Origin: Hippasteria phrygiana | Lineage: Eukaryota; Echinodermata; Asteroidea; Valvatida; Goniasteridae | Length of the DNA: 64,000 nt | Reading direction: 5' to 3' | Assembly (NCBI GenBank): GCA_037893225.1 | Contig: JAZGUH010000001.1 | Coordinates: forward strand, 930,001-994,000 | Shown here: piece after piece, positions 24,390-34,814 of the stretch | Layout: each line of letters begins with the position of its first letter | Position numbering within the stretch: the stretch's first letter is position 1 | Made by a program: the position numbers and the translations under genes | Notes under the pieces: model-generated | Database searches by the model: none | What the model saw: the letters and a program-made list of their open reading frames with translations, nothing else | Told to the model about the DNA's origin: nothing

Positions 24390-24608
24390 CTGAAAAGCTA
24401 TCGCCCCTAGCTTCTCCGTGCAATGAGGAGTGCTTTGTCACCATTGCCAAGAGCCTGTTCCAGAATGGCGGGGAGCAGGATTGCGAGGTAATTCCGCGTT
24501 ACTCGCAAATAATGCTGCTCCTTGCCTGCCATAGGCTCCTGTCGGACATAGACTCCACCAAGTACCTGCGTTACTTCTACGATGCAAATGACAAGCACGT
24601 GCTGACAG
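24390..24608 (+). CDS. DIPK2-like divergent kinase, penultimate coding exon
   Basis: 219 bp between acceptor TTCTTTTCAG (to 24,389) and donor GTAAGT (from 24,609). With the phase-1 base from the previous exon it encodes 73 residues. The segment SPCNEECF and a later QDCEV supply cysteines of the kind that form disulfides in FAM69/DIPK proteins. Then IMLLLACHRLLSD forms a helix resembling the DIPK2 segment around 'CQNLLS'. The length is divisible by three, so skipping it would keep the frame. It is flanked by inverted repeats in both introns (23,359-23,507 and 24,835-24,984), a layout that can favour back-splicing. Confidence 0.72.
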
Positions 24609-24677
24609 GTAAGTTCAGAATAGTTCAATCTTCTGTTTTTAATTCCCCACCACGGATTTTACTAGCAAATTGAAGGG

Positions 24678-24727
24678 TGGAGGGGGGGGGGGGGGGGGTC
24701 AGGAAAAATATTGTGTCCCCCCCCCCC
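24678..24727. repeat. Paired poly-G and poly-C runs
   Basis: An uninterrupted G run of about 18 and a C run of about 10 lie 17 bases apart. They could pair with one another or form quadruplex-type structures. One of many such runs in the window. Confidence 0.8.
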
Positions 24728-24834
24728 ATATATACCCATTCTATATTGTTGGCACCCAGTTTGCTTTCCAAATGCATTGAATGCTGCTGTAATAAGTGTC
24801 ATTAAAACCCTCCTATGCAAACATACATTCCGAG

Positions 24835-24984
24835 CCAAAATCAGTCAAGGTGATTGTTTTTGACCCTCGATCCTGCCATAGTACAAAACCACATGTATTC
24901 TGACCATGTCTGTGTAAAAGTATAGCAGGGGAGGTGGAAAGAAATTTTGACTGATTTTGACCTTTTAAATAGTAGGAGGGTTTT
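24835..24984 (-). mobile_element. MITE-like repeat, inverted copy downstream of the exon
   Basis: Reverse-complement copy of 23,359-23,507: CCAAAATCAGTCAAGG at one end and CCTTTTAAATAGTAGGAGGG at the other. Together the two bracket the 24,390-24,608 exon. Confidence 0.8.
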
Positions 24985-26520
24985 AATTAATATGGCAAGT
25001 GAAATACATGTTGGTGCTGCCACCCACCTGTCCCTCCCCCACCCTTTCCTTAATCTCCCTGTCCACCTTTTTTCATATTAAAAAAACCAAACACCTAAAA
25101 CTGGAGAGACCTTGAGTGGTTTCCCGATGCTTTCACTTGCACACAGGGTTCACACGCCTACTGGAAAACCTGGAAAATCCTATAATTTTGTGCCCATCCT
25201 GAAAAGTATGCTTAAAATGCTTAATTTTTAAAAGAAATTCCTGGAAATTGTAGTAAAATAAATATTGGTTTCAAAATAAGACAAAACGGTTGAATAAGTT
25301 GCGATCAAAATTTACCGCGCAGCGTCAGCGTAGCTGAATTAAGTCCTGGAAAAATCAAAATCTTGACCTGGAAAATCCTGGAAAAGTCCTGGAATTTTTT
25401 TTTTACAAGGGTGTATGAACCCTGTGCACAGTTTGAGACCTGTAAATGGGAGGTTGGGGTTAGCAGTTTTCCTGTGATGTCAAACCTTTGGTTTCTGTCT
25501 GGGGGATTTTTAGCAGGAAGGCTTTGATTGACCTGCCCCTAGAGCCACAGTTTCCAACTTAACCTTTTCCTTCCTTCATGAACAAGCCCGCTGGAACACA
25601 TTTTTGCCAGGGGGTGCTGGGTTTTGAAAGACAAGTGGAGAGCACGGAGCGCAAAGCCCTTACGGCGTGGGGTCCGGGGCCTGCTCAAGGGCCCCAGAAG
25701 CTTTGGGGTCCTAGATGCTCTGTCGTGCAATCTGAGCCACTATTTGACACCTTAATGTCCCCTTTAAAATAAATTGTATGATTAAAGAAAATATCGCAAT
25801 TTAATGAAATACCCAATCACTTAAAATTATGATTGAAAAACTTGTCCCGTTTTAAATAAAATTCTAACCCTGATATCCCATTTTAATAAAATGGGTCATC
25901 CCATTATGTTATATATTAAAGAAAAACGTTAGGCATATCCCCCTAGGCTGTTATGCTATAATAATTTAAAACATTCTTTGTATGAAATATTTGCCTTCAT
26001 ACCTTTTTGTTGAAAACACGTGGTTGGCAAAAATATTAATTAATCATGAAGTTTCCAAAAATGCAACCACAGGTTAGCCTACCAATGCTGATTTCATTGG
26101 TGAATGTACACTTGTTGTAAGCCAACACTCTAATCAAGCTTTTTATTCAAAACAAAGGATGAACATACTAAATATGTAGCATGCATGATTGATAGCATAT
26201 TAATCAGCAAAAGCAATAAACTAAACAAAATACATATGAAACTATTTGTCCTATGGTTTTAGTGCCATCCCCTTCCAACCCCCAAAACTGAATTGAAGAA
26301 ATTATTTGTGTAAATATTTGTTTCTTTTCATTGGATTTTTTTCTGAACAAATTTGTGTGCTTTACAAAATCATTTGACATTGAAAAACATATTTATTTGT
26401 ATCAATTGTTGATACAATTTTTGTTTAAAGAAGTCTTAGTTGCTTGCAAATTTGTGTTGTTGTAAAGGGTCGGCATCCCACACAAAGATATTGATAAATT
26501 TGGGGACTACTCACATCTAT

Positions 26521-26620
26521 AGGACAAGATAGTTCAGTTGGTAGAGCACTGGCCTAGTAATCTGGAGGTCACAGGTTCCACTCGTGTCAATTTTCTTTGT
26601 TCACTCTAAAGCACAAAATA
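26521..26620 (+). repeat. tRNA-derived SINE head
   Basis: A-box-like TAGTTCAGTTGGTAGAGCA (26,530-26,548) and B-box-like GGTTCCACTCG (26,574-26,584) at tRNA spacing. There is no matching acceptor stem, so it is not a functional tRNA gene. The TTTTCTTTGTTC after the B box also follows the tRNA-like element at 50,316, so both belong to one SINE family. Confidence 0.65.
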
Positions 26621-26691
26621 GCTATACTGATATCTCAGGTAAAATTTGCATTTATATATCAATTTCAAAGTTCTTTTTGTTGGGTTTCCAG

Positions 26692-26849
26692 TTGGTCTAC
26701 TGCATGACATACCGGATATCCTCGAGCCCAATCTCTCCAACCTCCTCTACACTTGTGTGTTTGAGTCCATGGCCGGTCAGAGGATCCAGTCGGCTAACAT
26801 CCTCAAGAGACTCCTGGAGGTGACCGGAAGAGGATACCTGAAAAACTGA
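26692..26849 (+). CDS. DIPK2-like divergent kinase, last coding exon and stop
   Basis: It follows the acceptor TTTCCAG (to 26,691), continues phase 1, and ends at TGA 26,847-26,849 after 52 residues. It opens with GLLHDIPDIL. A G-L-L-H-D motif followed by a helical 'LL..C' segment and a basic helical tail is the characteristic C-terminus of DIPK2A/B as I remember it. The phases of all three exons agree and no internal stop occurs, which strongly supports a real gene. The three exons give 228 residues, about the C-terminal half of a typical family member (roughly 430 residues). The upstream exons are not recognisable in the CRE array. Confidence 0.72.
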
Positions 26850-26974
26850 AGGAATCACTTCCTCTCGGACTTGGATCATGTTTGACGGTAAATTTACCAT
26901 TTGGTGCTCTTGTCAAAATGAGGGCCTTATTTACTTGCAGGGGTGTTTGTGTGCCCAAGCTTGCCAGCAGCAAG

Positions 26975-27114
26975 TGCCATGGCCTAGTGAATTGATCTCG
27001 GGATCTGTGTGGTACTACAGATTGTGAGTTTGAATACAACCAGTGGGTCATGGTGCAAGACGTTTTGCCATAAATTGCTTCTCTCTGTCCACGAGTAAAT
27101 GGGTTCCTTCGCTC
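26975..27114 (+). repeat. tRNA-derived SINE
   Basis: A-box-like TGGCCTAGTGAATTGATC (from 26,980) and B-box-like GAGTTTGAATAC (from 27,026). The tail ATAAATTGCTTCTCTCTG then GAGTAAATGGG is of the kind I associate with echinoderm SINEs. It leads straight into the duplicated segment at 27,115. Confidence 0.6.
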
Positions 27115-27333
27115 AAAGTGGTGGGATGGGTTTGAAGAACTAGCAGCTGGGGATGAGTACTTCCAGCGGAGTTGAGGATGTTTCAGGAATGATCGGTGGG
27201 CCTGATGAGCAGGGGTAATTATAGCACCCTGAATGCCATGATTGGTGGATATATGTGCGCCTTGTTGAGATTTGTTCCCTTTACTCCGACATTGATCAAG
27301 TGTTAACCCCTTGAGTACGGTATTTTACGGGAG
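27115..27333 (+). repeat. 219-bp segment duplicated at 28,262-28,480 (copy 1)
   Basis: From AAAGTGGTGGG through GGGGATGAGTACTTCCAG to TATTTTACGGGAG the two copies align without large gaps. The copy ends inside the MITE: here the MITE continues, while in copy 2 it stops. Confidence 0.85.
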
Positions 27334-27523
27334 ACGTCAGGGTGCCGCGGCGGCTCTGGCAGCCAAGCGAACCGCTACAATGTGTTTGTGCAGTCAAGCG
27401 TAACCTATACACAATAATCCAACAATGGATTGAAACTGCACAAACAGCGGCCAATTGCGTCATCCGGCCTGGTGGCACTGTTTTTTTTGCGCCAAATTCC
27501 GTCATCCGTACGCAAGGGGTTAA
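27303..27523 (+). mobile_element. piggyBac-like MITE with TTAA target site
   Basis: TTAA at both ends (27,303-27,306 and 27,520-27,523) and about 15-bp inverted termini (CCCCTTGAGTACGG and CCGTACGCAAGGGG) starting with CCC. TTAA target duplication plus CCC-starting ends is the piggyBac hallmark. At 213 bp with no gene it is non-autonomous. Older copy at 20,560; a broken one at 28,450. Confidence 0.85.
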
Positions 27524-28261
27524 ACAGTTCACGTCAATGGTTAGAATTTGGCAAACACTTCTCAAAGGATGGTGCATGTAGATCAGTGCAAACCTTGCTT
27601 TTGTGCCGATATGGATTTGTGGTCGGTAAAGATGAGGAGAGGAGGTAATGATTCATTACCACAAAGCAATCAGAATTTCGCCTGCACAAACAGTTAAAAA
27701 AAAAAACACACCAAAAGTTCAGAATGGTGATGTTAGAGATCCTCTGTTTATCACAATTTGGGTTTGAATTTCCATTTAGTTCATATCTAAAATACATTCC
27801 TGGCCCACTTTTAAGGACTGCAGCCTAGTGAAGAATTGTTTAGCATTAGTGTAAGTACTGTTCGGTCAGGCAGTTATTTTTTCAGATTTGTATTGTTTTG
27901 TATGGCTATTGTTTTGTCATGGTTTTAAAAGCAAATATTGCTTGTGTCATAGCATGCTCATTGGTGAGCTTCAAAGGGTGTAGATTTGAGTGTTCAAGTT
28001 GGGGGATGATGATGAAATTCTCAAAACCTGCACACCATGGAAATTTCGAAAAGTAGGGGGCTTAATGATTGTCCATATATGCACATACATGTACATACAC
28101 TCATTTTAATTTCTTTCCGACAATTCTACTGAGAATTTTTTACGTGAAATTTACATTTCCATATTTGCTCTGGCCTCTTCTCTTAATTTTCCTCTTTTCC
28201 ATCTTTTGTTCTTAACAAAAAATCAGGGGGGATGATCCTTTGACCCATCCCTCCCAGGCAA

Positions 28262-28480
28262 AAAGTGGTGGGGGGGGGTTTGAAGAACTCGCAGCTGGGG
28301 ATGAGTACTTCCAGGGGAGTTGAGGATGTTTCAGGAATGATTGGTGGGCCTGATGAGCAGGGGTAATTATAGCACCCTGAATGGCCATGATTGGTGGATA
28401 TGTACGCCTTGTTAAGATTTGTTCCCTTTACTCGGACATTGATAAAGTGTTAACCCCTTGAGTACGGTATTTTACGGGAG
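28262..28480 (+). repeat. 219-bp duplicated segment, copy 2, with truncated MITE end
   Basis: Matches 27,115-27,333 at an offset of about 1,147 bp. The last 31 bases (TTAACCCCTTGAGTACGG onward) are only the left end of the piggyBac-like MITE, so the copying event broke off inside it. Confidence 0.85.
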
Positions 28481-29462
28481 CTTGTTTACCATCTCTCTAA
28501 AAAATGTTCTGAACTTTAAATCTTTGCATTAGTTTGCTTCAAGTAGCTCTGGATAAAATAAGCCAAATACATGTACCAGGATGATTTATGAATACGTGTA
28601 ACACACCATTATGAAAATGTACAGCATGTGGCCTCAGCTCTGTCTATGCCATGGTACCAAAGACGGTAGCAAAGACGCCAATCAACATCAACATCAACAA
28701 GTACAGAGACACCACATAAGGCCCATGATCAGTTTTACTCGGAGGATATGGGAAGAATAGTGCTACAGTCTTGCTGGGCATGCAGAGCTGAGGTGGTGTA
28801 CGATTCCGGCCCAATTTTACAGGGTTGCTGAGCACCAGATTCTGGTAATGGAACCTTCTCTGATTTCAGTAAGTAGGCAAGCAGTAAGCACACAAAGCTT
28901 CAGAAACGAAATCTGTTTATTAGCACAAGTTTTCTGCTAAGCATGCAGCACTTAATGATCAGCACTATGATCAAAATAGAGGACACCGCTGTGTGCACGT
29001 TGATGATAAAAGTCTACTTCACTTAACAGTTTATTCCAACACGATGTAAGTAGCTTTCAGCTGTATACAATTCAAGGCTTAAAACTCGGGCCTTAAGCTT
29101 GAACTTCCTGCATCCCTGGATATGATCAACATGGCATCTAAACTGAACTTTGAAAGTGTTGTCTTTGCATGCCCTGTGGTGATGCAACTGTGTCAGCAAA
29201 TCGATGTTACTGTGAATTTTAAGTTCTGTGAATCATTGAAGTTGTCCTCAAATCCGCCTTGTACAAAGGAAATAAACCAATGACTGTTTCTTAAAGGTTT
29301 ATCGATACAAATTTGGAATGCACCTGAAACATCTTAACCAGGAAATGCTTATTAGTCATGTGCTGTTTAGTGGGCTCATAGCCTTGAGTCTCCTGATGAC
29401 ATGTTCTTGGGGCGACTGTTCTACTTCCACATCCTCAAGAGTCCCAGATCTTTAATATATAT

Positions 29463-29806
29463 AGCTCAAGAATCTGGGAGCTCATCTGAAGAATCTGAAA
29501 TCTCAGCTCAGTAATCTCAGATTTCACCTCAAGAATATAGCAGTTCAGCTTAAACATCCGAGATGTTGACTCAAGAATCTGGGATCTCAGCTCAAGAATG
29601 TAGAATTTCATCTCAAGAATCTGAAATCTCAGCCCAGTAATCTGGGATGTCAGCTCAGGAATCTGGGATGTCAGCTCAAGAATCTGGGATGTCAGCTCAA
29701 GAATCTGCGATCTTAGCTCAAGTATCTGAAATTTCAGCTCAAGAGTTTGGGATCTCGGGTCAAGAATCTGGGATATCAGCTCAAGAAATTGCAATCTCAG
29801 CTGAGA
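29463..29806 (-). repeat. 21-bp minisatellite, about 16 units
   Basis: Degenerate 21-bp units around TCAGCTCAAGAATCTGGGA. Because 21 is divisible by three, the minus strand stays open from 29,794 to 29,435 and would read as heptads such as SQILELT. That resembles a leucine zipper, but it is the expected by-product of a 21-bp repeat. It has no splice context or flanking coding sequence. Confidence 0.85.
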
Positions 29807-29809
29807 ATT

Positions 29810-31282
29810 GATGTCTTCTTAAATGGAGGGCCTTTTGACATGGTGCAGCAGTGGCAGAAGAGGATCAGATAAGTAAAATCACCGGTGCGCATTGAGCTGC
29901 TTTTGTGAGTTTGTGTATGAAAAGTATAAAGTGTAAAACTATTCTAAAAATTGTGTGCAATGCTATTGAAATGCCCCTTCTGATGGAAGACAATTAAAAG
30001 GTGCTTTATACAAAGATATTTTTTTAATATTTAGCTTAGGGTGTTGCTGGTGTCATTGATTTATTTTGTGAAAAAAAAAATTTGTCGGAGTTAAGTTTTC
30101 AAACAAAATCTTACTTGGGTCCAAACAGTTTTATACTTTCAGTGCTTTCCTGTTAAAACAAGGCAGTGATATTGTTGCCATTCGTCCACTGTGAATGGAA
30201 ACTTAGGAATTCGAGAAAGATAAAGTAACTGTACTCGACAATCATCTAAGTTGTTACCGACTAAAAATTATCTATCAGTTTAATGCTATACAGTTTTCAC
30301 AAAAAAAGGGAAATCAAATCATTCAGAATTTGAACTTCCCCACATGTAAATGGATAAACCAGTGACTTTGATAAATTATAAGTTTAATGTATTGTTTTTG
30401 TAAATGAATGATGTACCGTAATTGAAGAACTTACTCATAAAATTGAAGAGTTTGATTTATTTATGTATAAATTTGCCACTTAATCAGTACTCCAGTTTCA
30501 CTGAGTTTTTTGTTTTTATGTTTTATGTGCAAAGTGTTAATGCGATTGTTAAATTGTCAACGATTTGTTTCCTTCTAAATTTCAGATAAAATTATGCAAC
30601 TAAAACATTAATCATGTGAGCTTGAGAAAAAAAGTCTTGAAAGTATGTTTCTCTTAATAATTGTTTGATTTCTTTAATTTCCTGTACATAGAAAGCAAAA
30701 CATTTCATGCATTTCCAAGAGAATTAAAATACAACTGACAAGCAGAGATACATGTATTTGTTATCTTGTTCATTTTGATGAATAATTATTTATGGGAATG
30801 TATCAAATGATGGAGGTTTTTGCTTTGGCCCCCTTATTTAGGATCACATATATCAAGTTTTGTACGGACTTGAAGAAACAGCCAATTAAAGTAGCTCTTC
30901 CAATTTTTTTCCTCTGGTATTTTAGATCAGGCATAGAGGGGAATGGAAGATTTAGGACGGGGAGGATAGAAAAGAATAGGAAGGAACTCTGGTATGCAGA
31001 GGTCTTGGGTAGGAAAACTATAGAGCTACGGCACGCTCACAATCAGGCGAGCATAAGGACAAAGTGCAAAGTAAGTGCTCAAAACCGCATTCGGCTAGAA
31101 TCATAGAATGCAGTCATTGATAGTTTATTGCAATGCCTGTAGGGATACCGGTAGATCAGGAGGAGAGGGGGTTGACCCCACCACCTTGTTTTTCTTTTCT
31201 GCATCAAATCTGGATCTGCCCCTGGCCTGGATGCCATGCCTAACATGTAGCCAGCACAATGACCGCCATCCATTTTGTCATC
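29810..31282. other. AT-rich noncoding stretch
   Basis: No supported gene. The open frame at 30,792-31,106 has no recognisable motif. The part near 31,138-31,240 (GTTGACCCCACCACC then TCTGGATCTGCCCCTGG) looks like a decayed dispersed repeat; a similar wording occurs near 46,570-46,640. Confidence 0.4.
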
Positions 31283-31542
31283 GAATACTTTGGTTCTGAG
31301 CTTCTGGGAGGGGAAGGGATTGGACGCCCTCCACCCCTTCCCTGAACTCTCACCCTCAAGAAATTGGACAAACCATAATAGGTAGAAGGTTCGTGTGTTT
31401 ATACGGCATATTGAGGTGGGCGCAGAGAGTATAGAGTACCGACGTCAGTTGCCGCGGCAACTGGTTCTAAACACATGCAGTTTAGAATGTATTCTGGTTC
31501 CAACCATTGATTGACGTCATCACATCGGTACTCTATTGCTTA

Positions 31543-31632
31543 CACTATGAACATCTAACAAGAAAAACGGCGCACCAACAATGAACATCCATTGTTAGTT
31601 GGCACTAAATCCATTGTTAGTTGTTCACAGTG
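31543..31632 (+). mobile_element. 90-bp MITE with CACTATGAACATC ends
   Basis: Left end CACTATGAACATCTAAC, right end TTAGTTGTTCACAGTG. Internally CAATGAACATCCATTG is a second near-palindrome. Related to the palindromic copies at 44,790 and 55,450 and, in reverse orientation, to 46,393-46,461. Confidence 0.8.
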
Positions 31633-32198
31633 TTAAGGCAAGATAAGATTGGTGTCATGATTTACACCCCCCCCCCCCCCCCCCCCCCCTTCGCAAGATC
31701 CACACATTAGGCTGGCTACAGATCTGTTCCAAGTTCCCAGTAAACGGTTCTATTTGATTTTCTGAAGACTGTCAACAATCAACGAATGAAAAATGGGGGG
31801 GGGGGGGGGGGGGGGGGGGAGGAGGAGGACAAGGACAGAGGACAGACTTTCTCAACGTTGGTGGCGCCATTTAACCTTTTGTTTTTGTTCTTACCCGTAC
31901 ACGCAAAATAAGACCTTTACATGGTTTTGCTTTTTCTGGTTTGCAGGCCCTGGCGTGTAGTACTTACGAACAGTGGGGGAGGGCGTTTCTACCCCCAAAA
32001 CCACCCCTCTAGATCCGCTGCTCCTGCCTGCTTTAGGGGCAGATATGGATTTTATGATAGCACATTTATTTGTATTACTTGTAGCTTTTAAGGTTTTTGA
32101 TCGGTTTGCTATTCCCCCCCCCCACTCCCCCCCCCCCCCCCACTCCCCCCCCCCACTCCCCCCCCCCCCCCCCCCCCCCCCGTGACCATAGTTGAGAT

Positions 32199-32451
32199 CG
32201 GTGCCGATTTCATGAAGTTGCCGAGCACAACAATTTGCTTTTATTCCTTCGCGTTGGGTAAAAATAGGATTACAAACTGAAGTTTCATGTGATCATGGAG
32301 GTAGGAATCAGCTGTTGTTTGCTAAGCATGTAAAATCACATGGAGTTTGGGCTGGAAACCTGTTTTTACTATTCAAGACTTTTTGTGCCGATCAATTTTT
32401 TGTGCCTATCCATTTTTTTGTGCTAAGCAGGTAGCTCCATGATATTGGTCC
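32199..32451 (+). mobile_element. Decayed GGGGCCAATTTC-type MITE
   Basis: GGTGCCGATTTCATGAAG at the left, GCTCCATGATATTGGTCC at the right, with TTTGCTAAGCATG and CACATGGAGTTT inside. It aligns with the fuller copies at 40,542 and 54,192. A duplicate lies at 33,729-33,980. Confidence 0.7.
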
Positions 32452-32782
32452 TGGTGTAGAGATCAGTGGCCACGACTAGTCAGATTGACTATTCGCTCGT
32501 ATCCACCGACCCAGCACCCACCACCCTTATTGGGTCGGATGGTTTTGGTTCCAGCGAAAAAACACGCTGGGATGTTGTATGTGCATTTAATGGGGGCGCC
32601 CTTTCCGGAACGGAGCTCTGTTCACAAGATAAGCGCCTCGCAGTTTTTCGTAGTTAAGTGAGTTAGAGTTCCCCATTGGAGGAGGCTGTGTCAGAGACAC
32701 TTAACCTCGTTAGAACTCCGTCGTCAAGGAAAAATCAGTGATATGCACGGAACAGGGGAAGGAAATATATGTAATCAAATTG

Positions 32783-32826
32783 CAACAACATGGCTCAGAA
32801 TGTATTTTTGCATAGGAATGTTTATA
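32783..32826 (+). repeat. 44-bp templated insert at the duplication junction
   Basis: Exact 44-base match to 23,511-23,554 in the kinase intron, same orientation, 9.27 kb away. It shares CAA with the end of copy 1. It sits exactly between the two 1.5-kb copies. Confidence 0.9.
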
Positions 32827-33087
32827 GGAATACTTTGGTTCTGAGCTTCTGGGAGGGGAAGGGATTGGACGCCCTCCACCCCTTCCCTGAACTCTCACCC
32901 TCAAGAAATTGGACAAACCATAATAGGTAGAAGGTTCGTGTGTTTATACGGCATATTGAGGTGGGCGCAGAGAGTATAGAGTACCGACGTCAGTTGCCGC
33001 GGCAACTGGTTCTAAACACATGCAGTTTAGAATGTATTCTGGTTCCAACCATTGATTGACGTCATCACATCGGTACTCTATTGCTTA

Positions 33088-33177
33088 CACTATGAACATC
33101 TAACAAGAAAAACGGCGCACCAACAATGAACATCCATTGTTAGTTGGCACTAAATCCATTGTTAGTTGTTCACAGTG
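33088..33177 (+). mobile_element. 90-bp MITE, duplicated with copy 2
   Basis: Same element as 31,543-31,632, copied along with the tandem duplication rather than inserted again. Confidence 0.8.
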
Positions 33178-33728
33178 TTAAGGCAAGATAAGATTGGTGT
33201 CATGATTTACACCCCCCCCCCCCCCCCCCCCCCCCCCCCCTTCGCAAGATCCACACATTAGGCTGGCTACAGATCTGTTCCAAGTTCCCAGTAAACGGTT
33301 CTATTTGATTTTCTGAAGACTGTCAACAATCAACGAATGAAAAATGGGGGGGGGGGGGGGGGGGGGGGGGAGGAGGAGGACAAGGACAGAGGACAGACTT
33401 TCTCAACGTTGGTGGCGCCATTTAACCTTTTGTTTTTGTTCTTACCCGTACACGCAAAATAAGACCTTTACATGGTTTTGCTTTTTCTGGTTTGCAGGCC
33501 CTGGCGTGTAGTACTTACGAACAGTGGGGGAGGGCGTTTCTACCCCCAAAACCACCCCTCTAGATCCGCTGCTCCTGCCTGCTTTAGGGGCAGATATGGA
33601 TTTTATGATAGCACATTTATTTGTATTACTTGTAGCTTTTAAGGTTTTTGATCGGTTTGCTATTCCCCCCCCCACTCCCCCCCCCCACTCCCCCCCCCCC
33701 CCCCCCCCCCGTGACCATAGTTGAGATC

Positions 33729-33980
33729 GGTGCCGATTTCATGAAGTTGCCGAGCACAACAATTTGCTTTTATTCCTTCGCGTTGGGTAAAAATAGGATT
33801 ACAAACTGAAGTTTCATGTGATCATGGAGGTAGGAATCAGCTGTTGTTTGCTAAGCATGTAAAATCACATGGAGTTTGGGCTGGAAACCTGTTTTTACTA
33901 TTCAAGACTTTTTGTGCCGATCAATTTTTTGTGCCTATCCATTTTTTTGTGCTAAGCAGGTAGCTCCATGATATTGGTCC
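33729..33980 (+). mobile_element. Decayed GGGGCCAATTTC-type MITE, duplicated with copy 2
   Basis: Same element as 32,199-32,451. Confidence 0.7.
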
Positions 33981-34314
33981 TGGTGTAGAGATCAGTGGCC
34001 ACGACTAGTCAGATTGACTATTCGCTCGTATCCACCGACCCAGCACCCACCACCCTTATTGGGTCGGATGGTTTTGGTTCCAGCGAAAAAACACGCTGGG
34101 ATGTTGTATGTGCATTTAATGGGGGCGCCCTTTCCGGAACGGAGCTCTGTTCACAAGATAAGCGCCTCGCAGTTTTTCGTAGTTAAGTGAGTTAGAGTTC
34201 CCCATTGGAGGAGGCTGTGTCAGAGACACTTAACCTCGTTAGAACTCCGTCGTCAAGGAAAAATCAGTGATATGCACGGAACAGGGGAAGGAAATATATG
34301 TAATCAAATTGCAA

Positions 34315-34814
34315 TGTTTCCAGCTTGTAAAGGTCAACTTCGCTCACGTTGCCACGGTTACACAGTCTTGTCCTACTATATAAAAACATGATCTCATGAA
34401 TCTCTAGAGATTTGACCTCAATCGTTACAGGGAATTTGTAAAATCAGACGACCTTACTTTCTCTATGATAAGACTTTTAAAATCGACGGTTTTTTAAACG
34501 TAATTCTCAACAGTTCGGCTATTTATACGTTTTTCGATTTGTGAAAACGTATTTACTTTAAGAAAAGCACGTTGAACTTCGGATACCATTTTGACCAGAA
34601 AGTCGTTTGCCAACTCCAGAACCTATTTCGAGGACAGAAAGGTGCCGAGAATGACTCTGAGTCATGACACGAATTGTGCAATTATCTTTTCCATCGTTGT
34701 CAACCTATAAGCCATTTCGGAAAATCGAGGGCTTTGATAATGACCATGTGATAGGGCTGACGTTACTTCAGTTTGACATGTCAGGACTTTCGACAGATTA
34801 GAAACTAATACATA
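34315..34814. other. Unassigned noncoding stretch
   Basis: No open frame of note, no repeat recognised. Confidence 0.3.

Larger units (their letters stand above)
24609..26691 (+). other. Second kinase intron, repeat-rich
   Basis: It runs from GTAAGT to a TTTTTGTTGGGTTTCCAG acceptor. It holds a G18 run with a nearby C10 run (24,683-24,727), the inverted MITE-like copy at 24,835-24,984, and a degenerate 'CTGGAAAA' rich stretch at 25,150-25,400. It also holds a probable repeat at 25,578-25,770 (GGGGCCTGCTCAAGGGCCCC) and a tRNA-like SINE near the 3' end. No coding signal was seen. Confidence 0.6.
26850..29300 (+). other. Probable 3' UTR of the kinase gene
   Basis: No further coding exon with matching phase is needed after the stop. 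A canonical AATAAA lies at 29,271-29,276. SINE and MITE copies lie within. The extent is a guess, since polyadenylation cannot be seen from sequence alone. Confidence 0.35.
31283..32785 (+). repeat. 1.5-kb tandem duplication, copy 1
   Basis: From GAATACTTTGGTTCTGAG to AATCAAATTGCAA it is nearly identical to 32,828-34,314 (offset 1,545). The visible differences are the lengths of poly-C and poly-G runs. It carries a 90-bp MITE (31,543-31,632), poly-C and poly-G tracts, and a decayed GGGGCCAATTTC-type element. The short open frames inside are repeated identically but encode low-complexity proline or unassigned sequence. Confidence 0.95.
32828..34314 (+). repeat. 1.5-kb tandem duplication, copy 2
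   Basis: Second copy of 31,283-32,785, 16 bases shorter because of homopolymer tract lengths. Its right end (ATTGCAA) continues into unique sequence. Confidence 0.95.

Noticed and set aside
26530..26600. True tRNA gene
   Set aside because: A and B boxes are present but no acceptor stem pairs, and the 3' side continues into a SINE-like tail.
29435..29794. Leucine-zipper protein gene
   Set aside because: Explained by a 21-bp minisatellite unit. No splice sites or non-repetitive coding flanks.
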